Shown piece after piece: positions 1 to 5,472 of a stretch of DNA of 8,234 bases (position 1 is its first letter; each line of letters starts with the position of its first letter). The stretch lies in assembly GCA_030606525.1 (NCBI GenBank), contig JAUWGG010000034.1, forward strand, positions 1-8,234, given 5' to 3'. The stretch comes from Methanobacteriota archaeon (lineage in GTDB: Archaea > Thermoplasmatota > Thermoplasmata > JAUWGG01). A program made the translations under genes and the position numbers. The notes beneath the pieces were generated by a model. The model was given only the letters and a program-made list of their open reading frames with translations. It ran no database searches and was not told the DNA's origin.

Positions 1-29
1 ATTTTCTTCAGAACCTCGCCCCCCCCCAT
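1..29 (-). CDS. Possible 5' end of a minus-strand gene, cut by window edge
   Basis: Reading the minus strand from an ATG at 29-27 gives MGGGEVLKK, open to the window edge. An in-frame TAG lies six codons upstream, so this is the only ATG available in that frame. A TATA-like stretch at 69-77 lies roughly where a minus-strand promoter should be, giving a leader of about 16 bases. No good Shine-Dalgarno is visible. The three glycines come from a run of nine G immediately after the start codon. Only nine codons are visible, so no family can be named. The plus strand is also open here, from position 1 to a TAG at 46-48, so the alternative is the tail of a plus-strand gene. Confidence is low. Confidence 0.22.
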
Positions 30-163
30 TGGAATATTTCCATTCTAGGAATTTTAATTACATTACCGTTATATATTACTTTCTTAATTTTTATTGATTT
101 TTACTTCTTCATTGGAATGGCTAAATATTTTAATTATAATCATATAGAATGCCTAAACAACAA

Positions 164-171
164 AATATATA
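164..171 (+). promoter_or_regulatory. TATA-like box for trmO
   Basis: AATATATA lies about 35 bases before the proposed TTG start of trmO. A transcript start 22-27 bases downstream would fall near 192, leaving a short leader that still holds the AGGTGG ribosome site. The rest of 30-204 is AT-rich and shows no gene. Other TATA-like words at 131-146 make the exact choice uncertain. Confidence 0.35.
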
Positions 172-204
172 CCTAAACATGCTCATTATCCGCTAGGTGG
201 CAAT

Positions 205-669
205 TTGAAAATAGAGCTTAGACCAATTGGGATAGTGCATTCTCCATACAAAGATAAAGGGGATGTTCCCTGCTGTCAAAAGGATAGATTAGAGGGAATT
301 GGTGAGATCGAGATCTATGAAGAATATGCAGATGGTTTAAAAGATGTTGAGGGATTTTCTCATCTAATTATAGTTTTCATATTTCATAGATCTGAGGGTT
401 ACTCTCTGCATGTAAAACCGTATCTAGATAATAAGCTGAGAGGTGTTTTCGTAACAAGACATCCAAATAGACCCAATCCACTTGGTCTATGCATAGTGGA
501 ATTGATAGAAAGAAAAGGGAATAGGTTAAGAATCAAAGGACTTGATATGTTGGATGGAACACCGATCGTCGATATAAAGCCATATACACATTACGATGCA
601 AAAAAGAACATCAAGATCGGTTGGCTGGAAGGAAGAGCGCGGGCATTGGAGGAGATTGACCAGAGCTGA
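205..669 (+). CDS. trmO: TrmO-type tRNA (t6A37) N6-methyltransferase
   Basis: The 154-residue protein matches the TsaA/YaeB family, now named TrmO, which uses S-adenosylmethionine to methylate N6-threonylcarbamoyladenosine at position 37 of certain tRNAs in the cytoplasm. Visible marks are the IGIVHSPY start (about residues 8-15), the RHPNRPNPLG signature (85-94) and LDGTPIVDIKPY (116-127). It lacks the C-terminal extension of the longer E. coli protein, which is usual for archaeal members. The start is a TTG: AGGTGG at 195-200 sits four bases upstream and the protein begins right at the conserved first strand (KIELRPIG). The stop codon is nine bases before the SDR gene, so the two are probably cotranscribed. 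The family call is strong; the exact tRNA substrate in this organism is inferred from the family. Confidence 0.88.
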   Translation: MKIELRPIGIVHSPYKDKGDVPCCQKDRLEGIGEIEIYEEYADGLKDVEGFSHLIIVFIFHRSEGYSLHVKPYLDNKLRGVFVTRHPNRPNPLGLCIVELIERKGNRLRIKGLDMLDGTPIVDIKPYTHYDAKKNIKIGWLEGRARALEEIDQS

Positions 670-678
670 GGGGATGTT

Positions 679-1422
679 ATGGTTAAGAAGATTATGAAGG
701 CTGTATTGGTTACAGGAGCATCAAGGGGAATTGGCAGAGCAACAGCGTTGGAACTTGCTGAGAATGGGTATGCTGTGGGTGTGAATTATAAGATCAATGA
801 GGAGAAAGCAAATGATGTAGTGAGGAAAATAAAAAACAAAGGAGGTAAAGCAATAGCGCTGCAAGCGGATGTAGCCAATCCAAAAGAAGTTGAGGAAATG
901 ATTAAGATATTCATAGAGCAATTCCATGAGATATATGGGTTGGTGAACAATGCTGGTATTTACAAAAGGAAGAAGTTTCCCAAGCTTACTCTTGAAGACT
1001 GGGAAGAAACCATAAGAACGAATCTAACAGGTACATTCCTCTGCACAAAATATGCTTTGCCTTATATTGTTGGGGGAGGTAGAATAATCAATTTTGCTTC
1101 AGTGCTGGCACATTCTGGTTCCACTCAAGGAGCCCATTACGCAGCTTCCAAAGCAGGTGTTATAGGATTTTCTAAATCTTTAGCTCGTGAAGTGGGAGAT
1201 AGAAGAATAACAGTGAATGTTATCGCGCCTGGAGCAACGGAAACAGCCATCATTGCAAACGATACGTCTGAAAAGAGAAAGGAGAGGGAGAGAGCTACAC
1301 CTTTAGGTAGGGTAGGTAAACCAGAAGAGATTGCACATGCTGTAATATTTTTGCTGTCAAGTAGGGCTGAATACATTACCGGGGAGACAATGAATGTGAA
1401 CGGTGGATTGTGGATGATCTAA
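679..1422 (+). CDS. Short-chain dehydrogenase/reductase, FabG-like
   Basis: This is a complete classical SDR of 247 residues, a cytoplasmic NAD(P)(H)-dependent oxidoreductase with a Rossmann fold. The nucleotide-binding motif TGASRGIG is at residues 12-19, D64 follows the third strand, NNAG is at 90-93, the catalytic set is N115, S141, Y154 and K158, and the PG turn is at 184-185. Basic residues R16 and K38 suggest NADP(H) preference, an inference. It resembles 3-oxoacyl-ACP reductase, but archaea generally lack the bacterial fatty acid synthesis system, so the substrate may be a sugar, polyol or other alcohol; I cannot tell. The ATG at 679 has GAGGGG five bases upstream, overlapping the trmO stop; an internal ATG at 694 is less well placed. 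A T-run follows the stop at once, closing a two-gene unit with trmO. Confidence 0.9.
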   Translation: MVKKIMKAVLVTGASRGIGRATALELAENGYAVGVNYKINEEKANDVVRKIKNKGGKAIALQADVANPKEVEEMIKIFIEQFHEIYGLVNNAGIYKRKKFPKLTLEDWEETIRTNLTGTFLCTKYALPYIVGGGRIINFASVLAHSGSTQGAHYAASKAGVIGFSKSLAREVGDRRITVNVIAPGATETAIIANDTSEKRKERERATPLGRVGKPEEIAHAVIFLLSSRAEYITGETMNVNGGLWMI

Positions 1423-1434
1423 TTTTTTACTTTT
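1423..1434 (+). terminator. T-run terminator after the trmO-SDR unit
   Basis: Directly after the SDR stop codon comes a run of six T (1423-1428), two other bases and four more T (1431-1434). Archaeal RNA polymerase, helped by FttA, terminates at such U-rich stretches. Its place suggests that the next gene uses its own promoter. Confidence 0.5.
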
Positions 1435-1438
1435 GTTG

Positions 1439-1446
1439 TATAAAAT
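1439..1446 (+). promoter_or_regulatory. TATA box for the VTT-like membrane gene
   Basis: TATAAAAT sits just after the T-run terminator. A transcript start near 1468 would give a leader of about 55 bases to the ATG at 1523. A weaker candidate, TATACTTA at 1473-1480, would give a leader of about 20 bases. Either one places the transcript start downstream of the TTG codon at 1433, which argues against that codon as the translation start. Confidence 0.45.
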
Positions 1447-1522
1447 AAAGGTGAGTTTCACTGTAATCTACATATACTTAGTTTACTTTACAGGTAGCGG
1501 TGATATTGTTCTAGAGGGATTG

Positions 1523-2041
1523 ATGGGCTGGCTTGTGAATGGTATGTCGAACCCCTTGACATTTCTTCTAATATTCTTCGTTTACTGCGTATTGGCTGCA
1601 ATTATTTTACCAATACCAGTGGAAATCGGTTTGGCCGGCTACGCAAAATTTTCTTCTCTATTTGGATTCTCTCCTTTCTGGAGTTTCACCATTTTAGCGG
1701 TTGTAATGGGATTGGGTAAAGCTGTAGGAAGTTCATGCGTTTTTATGATAGGTGTGAGGATAGAGGACAACGTTAGACAATGGACTCGTTGGGGGTGGTT
1801 CCAAAAACTGCTGAAGAGATCAACCGTATTAGTGGAAAGATTTGGATATATTGGATTGTTTGTTATTATGAGCATCCCGATAATGACTGATACTGTACCT
1901 CTTTACATATTCTCTCTATTGAACAAGGAAGGAAAAATATTCGAGATGAAGTGGTTTGTATTAGCAAATTTCTTCGCAGGTGCAACGAGGGCATTCATAG
2001 TGGGTATAGCTACAGTTTCGGTTTTGTATACATTCTGGTAG
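1523..2041 (+). CDS. Small VTT/DedA-like integral membrane protein
   Basis: The 172-residue protein is strongly hydrophobic, with membrane segments at about residues 11-32, 54-77, 109-133 and 145-172. The middle has the pattern of the VTT (SNARE-associated, DedA/YqaA) family: a GKAVGSS stretch at the end of one segment, an amphipathic loop rich in R, W and K, then ERFGYIGLFVI leading to a proline-rich re-entrant region (IPIMTDTVPLY, 118-128). DedA-type proteins take part in lipid carrier or phospholipid movement; the role here is inferred only from likeness. The re-entrant region lacks the arginine typical of canonical DedA proteins. A longer reading from TTG 1433 adds 30 hydrophobic residues, but that codon overlaps the likely TATA box and has no ribosome site, whereas ATG 1523 has GAGGG four bases upstream. 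It ends 11 bases from the convergent fttA gene. Confidence 0.65.
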   Translation: MGWLVNGMSNPLTFLLIFFVYCVLAAIILPIPVEIGLAGYAKFSSLFGFSPFWSFTILAVVMGLGKAVGSSCVFMIGVRIEDNVRQWTRWGWFQKLLKRSTVLVERFGYIGLFVIMSIPIMTDTVPLYIFSLLNKEGKIFEMKWFVLANFFAGATRAFIVGIATVSVLYTFW

Positions 2042-2049
2042 ATCATTAC

Positions 2050-2054
2050 TTTTT
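2050..2054 (+). terminator. Short T-run at convergent gene ends
   Basis: Five T in a row follow the membrane protein stop on the plus strand and overlap the last bases of the fttA stop codon on the other strand. This could end the plus-strand transcript. No equivalent T-run is seen for the minus-strand transcript here, so fttA transcripts may run on into antisense of the membrane gene. Confidence 0.3.
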
Positions 2055-3963
2055 ACTTCAATCTTATCGTTTCCAGGTTCATTGGTGCACGAGTTTCTAT
2101 TCCAAATTTCTTATAAAGGGTACTTGCTAGATCTGCACATTTGAATTCTTCTCCATGTCCTATTATGATCCTCTCCGGCCTAGGTTCCATAGTACCAATA
2201 TAATTTATAAGTTGTTTTCTATCAGAATGTCCTGAGAAACCATCGCACGTAGCCACATCCATGGCTACGTGCAGACTTAAACCTTTCCCGTGATGGCTTA
2301 ATGTGATTTCACCCCGACCTCTTTGTATTTTTCTTCCTAGTGTACCTTCTGCTTGATAACCAACGAAAACGATTGCGCTTTTCTGATCCTCGCACCATGC
2401 CTTAAGATATTCCATAACTGGACCACCATTCATCATACCCGATGTTGCTAGTACTATGCACGAATCGGGGTCTATAGTTATTCGTTCCCGCATTTCGCCG
2501 CTGTCCACTCGTTTAAAGATCTCTGCCAAGAAGGGGTTTTCTCCTGTCTGAAATATCTGCGCTCGGAGTTTATTGTTCAAATATTCAGGATAAGCTGTAT
2601 GAATTGCAGTAGCTTCCCAGATCATTCCGTCAAGGTATATGGGTACGGTTGGTATCTGCTCAGTACGCATTAGTTCTTCCAAAACAAGCATCACCTCTTG
2701 GGAACGTCCAACTGCGAACACAGGTATCAATATTTTTCCGTCTTTCTCGAGTGTTCTACCCACGATCTCCTTCAACTGATTCGCAGCTTCATGTCTATTT
2801 GGCTGCATATCATGGTAACCACCATATGTGGATTCCATGATAATGGTCTCCAATCTCGGAAACTTATTAGCAGCTTGATTGAATAGCCAAGTCTTTTCAA
2901 ATTTTATATCACCGGTAAATGCTACATTGTACAAACCCTCACCTATATGAAAGTGAGCTATTGCAGAACCAAGGATATGACCAGCATTTTGGAATGTAAG
3001 GCGAATATCGGGGGAGATATCCGTTGTTTCACCGTATTTGAGAGGTATGCAATGTTTAACCGTTTCTCTAATGTGCGAAGAGTCATAAGGACTCTTTTTC
3101 GCCTCACTAAACGCTACTTTGATGTAATCTAACTGGAGAAGAGAACTTAAGTCTCTGGTAGGTGGAGTACAATAAATTGGTCCATCGTACATGTATTTGT
3201 ACAACGCTGGTATCAATCCCGAATGATCTAAATGGGCGTGTGTTAGAACAACAGCATCCAGAGATTCCAAAGGCATTACCTCTGGTGCATTCAAGTAGGG
3301 CATACCATTATCTTCTGCTGAAACATCTATCCCGCAATCAATGAGTATCTTGCTTTCTCTGGTGGTTAAAAGACTGCAACTTCGACCAACCTGTCTGTAC
3401 CCTCCTAAGGCCGTAACACGAACCCATGTCTCTCCTTCAGTCCTTTCTCTTGCTAATTTTCGTCCGATTTTCTTTAAAAAGTCTGTGTACTCATCATGAA
3501 CTGATCGCAAGTAACGCCTGATCTCTCCCACTGTTTTAGATGGAATTGGCGGAGCACGTACGACCTTTGGCGCCCATCCTATCTTTTTCTTGATCTCGTT
3601 AAGCATTGCTCCCCGCTTTCCTATCACTAGGCCAGGAGATATAGCTTCAATCGTGACCTCGCCTGTATCATATTCAAAATAGATATCAGATATCTCTGCT
3701 TCTTTGGGAATAATCTCTCTTATCTCTTTTTCCGATTCCTCTACATCTGCTAATAAAGAGGGGTCAGGACGAATAGCTACCCTTCTCCTCAGCGTTTGAG
3801 CAAGTTGTCTAACAATATCATTATTTTCTGCGAACTTATCCAAACTTTTCGTATAGATAACAATAATCGGTCCCTCGAAATCAATATTTGTTATCTCTAT
3901 ATCGTCTGGGACTATTTTTATTACTTCCTTTCTCGCTTCGTTAAGAATACTCTCAATACTCAT
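2053..3963 (-). CDS. fttA: FttA / aCPSF1 transcription termination ribonuclease
   Basis: This 636-residue protein is the archaeal CPSF73-like factor that cleaves nascent RNA at U-rich sites and ends transcription. The N-terminal part (about 1-145) holds KH-type RNA-binding domains, with GLVIGKRG at 111-118. The metallo-beta-lactamase domain starts near 180 and shows HAHLDH (242-247), H329 in NAGH and D352 in GD, all zinc ligands. The beta-CASP insert follows, with E377 in the MESTYG motif, SGHSD with H579, and the final ligand H603 in IGHGE. Length and order match full-length aCPSF1, and no catalytic residue is missing. The ATG at 3963 has GGTG seven bases upstream. The gene lies downstream of psmB on the same strand, 65 bases apart, and a TATA box in that gap suggests separate expression. 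Confidence 0.96.
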   Translation of the reverse strand: MSIESILNEARKEVIKIVPDDIEITNIDFEGPIIVIYTKSLDKFAENNDIVRQLAQTLRRRVAIRPDPSLLADVEESEKEIREIIPKEAEISDIYFEYDTGEVTIEAISPGLVIGKRGAMLNEIKKKIGWAPKVVRAPPIPSKTVGEIRRYLRSVHDEYTDFLKKIGRKLARERTEGETWVRVTALGGYRQVGRSCSLLTTRESKILIDCGIDVSAEDNGMPYLNAPEVMPLESLDAVVLTHAHLDHSGLIPALYKYMYDGPIYCTPPTRDLSSLLQLDYIKVAFSEAKKSPYDSSHIRETVKHCIPLKYGETTDISPDIRLTFQNAGHILGSAIAHFHIGEGLYNVAFTGDIKFEKTWLFNQAANKFPRLETIIMESTYGGYHDMQPNRHEAANQLKEIVGRTLEKDGKILIPVFAVGRSQEVMLVLEELMRTEQIPTVPIYLDGMIWEATAIHTAYPEYLNNKLRAQIFQTGENPFLAEIFKRVDSGEMRERITIDPDSCIVLATSGMMNGGPVMEYLKAWCEDQKSAIVFVGYQAEGTLGRKIQRGRGEITLSHHGKGLSLHVAMDVATCDGFSGHSDRKQLINYIGTMEPRPERIIIGHGEEFKCADLASTLYKKFGIETRAPMNLETIRLK

Positions 3964-3995
3964 AAATTCACACCAATAATTTTTGTTTTGACTAG

Positions 3996-4007
3996 TACCT
4001 GCAGGTA
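3996..4007. promoter_or_regulatory. 12-bp perfect palindrome at the fttA transcript start
   Basis: TACCTGCAGGTA is a perfect palindrome between the fttA TATA box and its ribosome site, close to the expected transcript start. Its place would suit a repressor operator, but no repeat of it is seen elsewhere in the window. A 12-bp perfect palindrome is expected about twice by chance in a window of this size, so function is only a guess. Confidence 0.2.
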
Positions 4008-4015
4008 TGCGGTCG

Positions 4016-4022
4016 ATATAAA
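4016..4022 (-). promoter_or_regulatory. TATA box for fttA
   Basis: On the minus strand this reads TTTATAT, just past the psmB stop codon. A start of transcription about 25 bases on, near 3991-3996, gives a leader of roughly 30 bases that includes GGTG before the fttA ATG. It implies that fttA can be expressed apart from psmB. Confidence 0.5.
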
Positions 4023-4028
4023 TTCGAT

Positions 4029-4670
4029 TTATGTCAGTTTCATTTTCTTCTTTCTTTCCTCAATCTCCTCATCCGTTAATACTCGAAATCCCTCTTTGGT
4101 TATTATCGCTACATCGATCCCATTACCTGATGCTGAATCTCTTTTCATAGCTGCTGTCAAAGAACGAATCACCAAATCTGCTCCCTCGTGTATAGAAAGC
4201 CCTTCTTTATAATGGTCTTCTAACACTCCGAAAACCATTGGCGAACCGGAGCCAGTGGTTACATAGTTGTCTGGGATTGAGCCACCTACTGCATCCAATG
4301 AATAAACATGCGGTCCCTCAGAATCCACCCCGCCTATGATCAAGGCAACCCAATAGGGAAACATCCTTCTAGCGCTTAAGATATTTGCCATCAGTGTTGC
4401 AGATGCCTTTATGCTCATGGGTATCTTCTGTTTTAATTTGTATAATTCGACTTCAGCTGTGATATACCTCACTAGAACCTGCGCATCGCCTACTAGACCT
4501 GCTATCGCTAATCCTATGTTGTCATCTATCTTGAACAACTTTTTTGCCACTTTATGGGCGATCAATGTTCCCATTGTAGCTCTGTGCTCTGTTGCCATTA
4601 CTACGCCGTCTTTGCATACTAAGCCAATAGTAGTTGTGCCTTTTTTCGCATCTAAACTCATATCTACCAT
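4029..4670 (-). CDS. psmB: Proteasome subunit beta
   Basis: The 213-residue protein is the catalytic beta subunit of the archaeal 20S proteasome, an N-terminal-threonine hydrolase that degrades unfolded proteins in the cytoplasm. An 11-residue propeptide ending KKG is cut before T12, which becomes Thr1 in TTTIG. The partners E28 and K44 match positions 17 and 33 of the mature Thermoplasma subunit. IAGLVGDAQVLVRY, the GSGSP loop and RDSASGNGID are almost the same as in Thermoplasma acidophilum. The start ATG at 4670 has GAGGTG seven bases upstream; a second ATG three codons in would shorten the propeptide to eight residues. The alpha subunit and the unfoldase PAN are not in the window. No residue needed for catalysis is missing. 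Confidence 0.97.
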   Translation of the reverse strand: MVDMSLDAKKGTTTIGLVCKDGVVMATEHRATMGTLIAHKVAKKLFKIDDNIGLAIAGLVGDAQVLVRYITAEVELYKLKQKIPMSIKASATLMANILSARRMFPYWVALIIGGVDSEGPHVYSLDAVGGSIPDNYVTTGSGSPMVFGVLEDHYKEGLSIHEGADLVIRSLTAAMKRDSASGNGIDVAIITKEGFRVLTDEEIEERKKKMKLT

Positions 4671-4734
4671 AACACTGCACCTCTAAAAGGGTTAATAATC
4701 GTTCCTATCCCCAATACGGTCAGATAATTATCGA

Positions 4735-4742
4735 GGTATAAA
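4735..4742 (-). promoter_or_regulatory. TATA box, probable psmB promoter
   Basis: On the minus strand this reads TTTATACC, 65-72 bases before the psmB ATG. A transcript start near 4711 would give a leader of about 40 bases carrying GAGGTG. A second, similar word on the same strand (TTATATACC, from 4753-4761) could serve as an upstream start. Both words also read as TATA-like on the plus strand. Confidence 0.4.
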
Positions 4743-4754
4743 TGATGTTACTGG

Positions 4755-4762
4755 TATATAAT
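4755..4762 (+). promoter_or_regulatory. Plus-strand TATA-like box before the structured element
   Basis: TATATAAT lies so that a transcript would start near 4785-4790, just at the left side of the hairpin-rich stretch. This is the main reason for placing the candidate RNA on the plus strand. The same bases may serve psmB on the other strand. Confidence 0.35.
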
Positions 4763-4784
4763 GATTTCTGTATTGTTTTGCTTT

Positions 4785-5090
4785 GTGTAGAGCACAATTC
4801 AAATTGGAAATAAAGCGAAGTGCTCCTGTCGGGATTTCCACAGCCCTTATGCTGGTTTTTTGGGTTTGCATTCAGCACAAACAGGCTCTTTGAACCCGAG
4901 TGTTCGGCTTTCCCCAACACTGATGTTGCGAGAGGCCGAAATGATTGACCGATATAGCCTAAATGGAATTTAGGCTTACACCCTCATTCCATTCGGGTAT
5001 ATAGTCCGAACAGAGTTTAGACATACATCCTCGCGCTGTTCAGATGTCTACACTACAGGAGCTTCGCTTTCGAGAAAATACTTTTTTATT
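4785..5090 (+). ncRNA. Candidate structured non-coding RNA of unknown family
   Basis: This stretch is visibly richer in G and C than its surroundings, and stops break up all credible reading frames. Its two sides pair: AAAGCGAAG (4812-4820) and CTCCTGT (4823-4829) with ACAGGAG (5055-5061) and CTTCGCTTT (5062-5070), giving 16 base pairs with a two-base bulge. Inside lie CAGC/GCTG (4841/4851), GGGTT/AACCC (4862/4893), TTCGGC/GCCGAA (4903/4935) around CAAC/GTTG, a perfect 9-bp hairpin AGCCTAAAT/ATTTAGGCT (4956/4968), TTCGG/CCGAA (4992/5006) and TAGACAT/ATGTCTA (5018/5044). A plus-strand TATA-like box precedes it and T6 follows. I do not see the GGAA...AGCAG signature of SRP RNA, nor the paired conserved blocks of RNase P RNA. 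It could instead be a small inverted-repeat mobile element or the remains of one. Strand and ends are inferred. Confidence 0.42.
5082..5087 (+). terminator. T6 run after the structured element
   Basis: Six T in a row come 11 bases after the closing helix of the candidate RNA. It suits the end of a plus-strand transcript coming from 4785. The bases between here and the sec61 beta stop at 5144 show no gene. Confidence 0.35.
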
Positions 5091-5143
5091 AATTAAAGCT
5101 TTGGATTTTGTGTAATAGCCGATTGTAATAAAACATTAAACAG

Positions 5144-5311
5144 TTATGTCGGCCACTGCCATGCCAGAATTTTAATTATAATTGCTGAGGCGATAGCCAT
5201 GCCTATCACGATATAGGGATTTATTTTAAGCGCTTTTTCATCTTCTTGATCGAAATATCTGATCAATCCTGCTGCAGAGTGAAATCCTTCCCCTTTCTTA
5301 TCCTTTGCCAT
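5144..5311 (-). CDS. secG: Sec61 beta subunit of the protein translocase (short gene)
   Basis: This 55-residue gene is easily missed because of its size. The protein begins MAKDKKGEGF, continues with SAAGLIRYFDQED, then ALKINPYIVIGMA, and has one membrane helix at about residues 33-50 before a short tail ending WQWPT. This order (basic glycine-rich start, S-A-G-L-x-R-Y-F-D/E, I-x-P, single C-terminal helix) is that of archaeal Sec61 beta (also named SecG in archaeal annotation), the small tail-anchored partner of SecY and SecE in the cytoplasmic membrane. The length is usual for the family. The ATG at 5311 has GGAG ten bases upstream, and a TATA box stands about 50 bases upstream. A weak T-rich stretch follows the stop. 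It is on the same strand as psmB and fttA but separated from psmB by the structured element. Confidence 0.92.
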   Translation of the reverse strand: MAKDKKGEGFHSAAGLIRYFDQEDEKALKINPYIVIGMAIASAIIIKILAWQWPT

Positions 5312-5360
5312 TTTACCACTGCTCCATTTCTATTCTACATTCATTCTATAGTCAATGCGA

Positions 5361-5368
5361 TATATATA
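5361..5368 (-). promoter_or_regulatory. TATA box for the Sec61 beta gene
   Basis: TATATATA reads the same on both strands. For the minus-strand gene it gives a transcript start near 5337 and a leader of about 25 bases with GGAG. On the minus strand CGAAA stands just upstream, where a BRE element would be. The 160-base gap 5312-5472 holds only this and the divergent promoter of the DUF885 gene. Confidence 0.5.
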
Positions 5369-5428
5369 CATTTCGACGCTGATGCGGCTGACACAGCGCA
5401 AAGAGATGCTAAAAATGCAATCATAATA

Positions 5429-5436
5429 TTTATAAA
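5429..5436 (+). promoter_or_regulatory. TATA box for the DUF885 gene
   Basis: TTTATAAA is a near-ideal archaeal TATA box. A transcript start about 25 bases on, near 5458-5462, leaves a leader of 11-15 bases that just includes AGGTG (5463-5467). The TTG at 5443 lies upstream of that start and so should not be translated. Confidence 0.6.
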
Positions 5437-5472
5437 CAATATTTGTTTTCCTTGAATCCATCAGGTGTTATT

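Noticed and set aside
4841..4861. CAGC/GCTG hairpin followed by a T-run, like a bacterial intrinsic terminator
   Set aside because: The stem is only four pairs and it is inside the larger fold; archaea do not rely on such hairpins.
4720..4920. 66-residue minus-strand open frame in the intergenic region
   Set aside because: No ribosome site, no recognisable family, odd composition, and it overlaps the hairpin-rich stretch.
4905..4982. RNase P RNA, from GGGGAAAGCC on the minus strand and GGCTTACACCC on the plus strand
   Set aside because: The two pieces that resemble conserved RNase P blocks are on opposite strands and cannot form the P4 helix together; each is already explained by a local hairpin.
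4797..5000. Minus-strand reading resembling a TnpB C-terminal tail (an ASRNISVG-like string, then VCAECKP)
   Set aside because: The likeness is short, the frame is broken by stops upstream and downstream, no zinc-ribbon or catalytic motif is nearby, and the pairing of the two sides suits an RNA better. A decayed IS605-type end cannot be fully excluded.
4785..5090. SRP (7S) RNA
   Set aside because: The size and the neighbouring translocon gene are suggestive, but the highly conserved GGAA loop with AGCAG internal loop of helix 8 is not found on either strand.
5246..5455. 69-residue plus-strand open frame
   Set aside because: It lies opposite the Sec61 beta gene and its promoter, and reads as a shadow frame.
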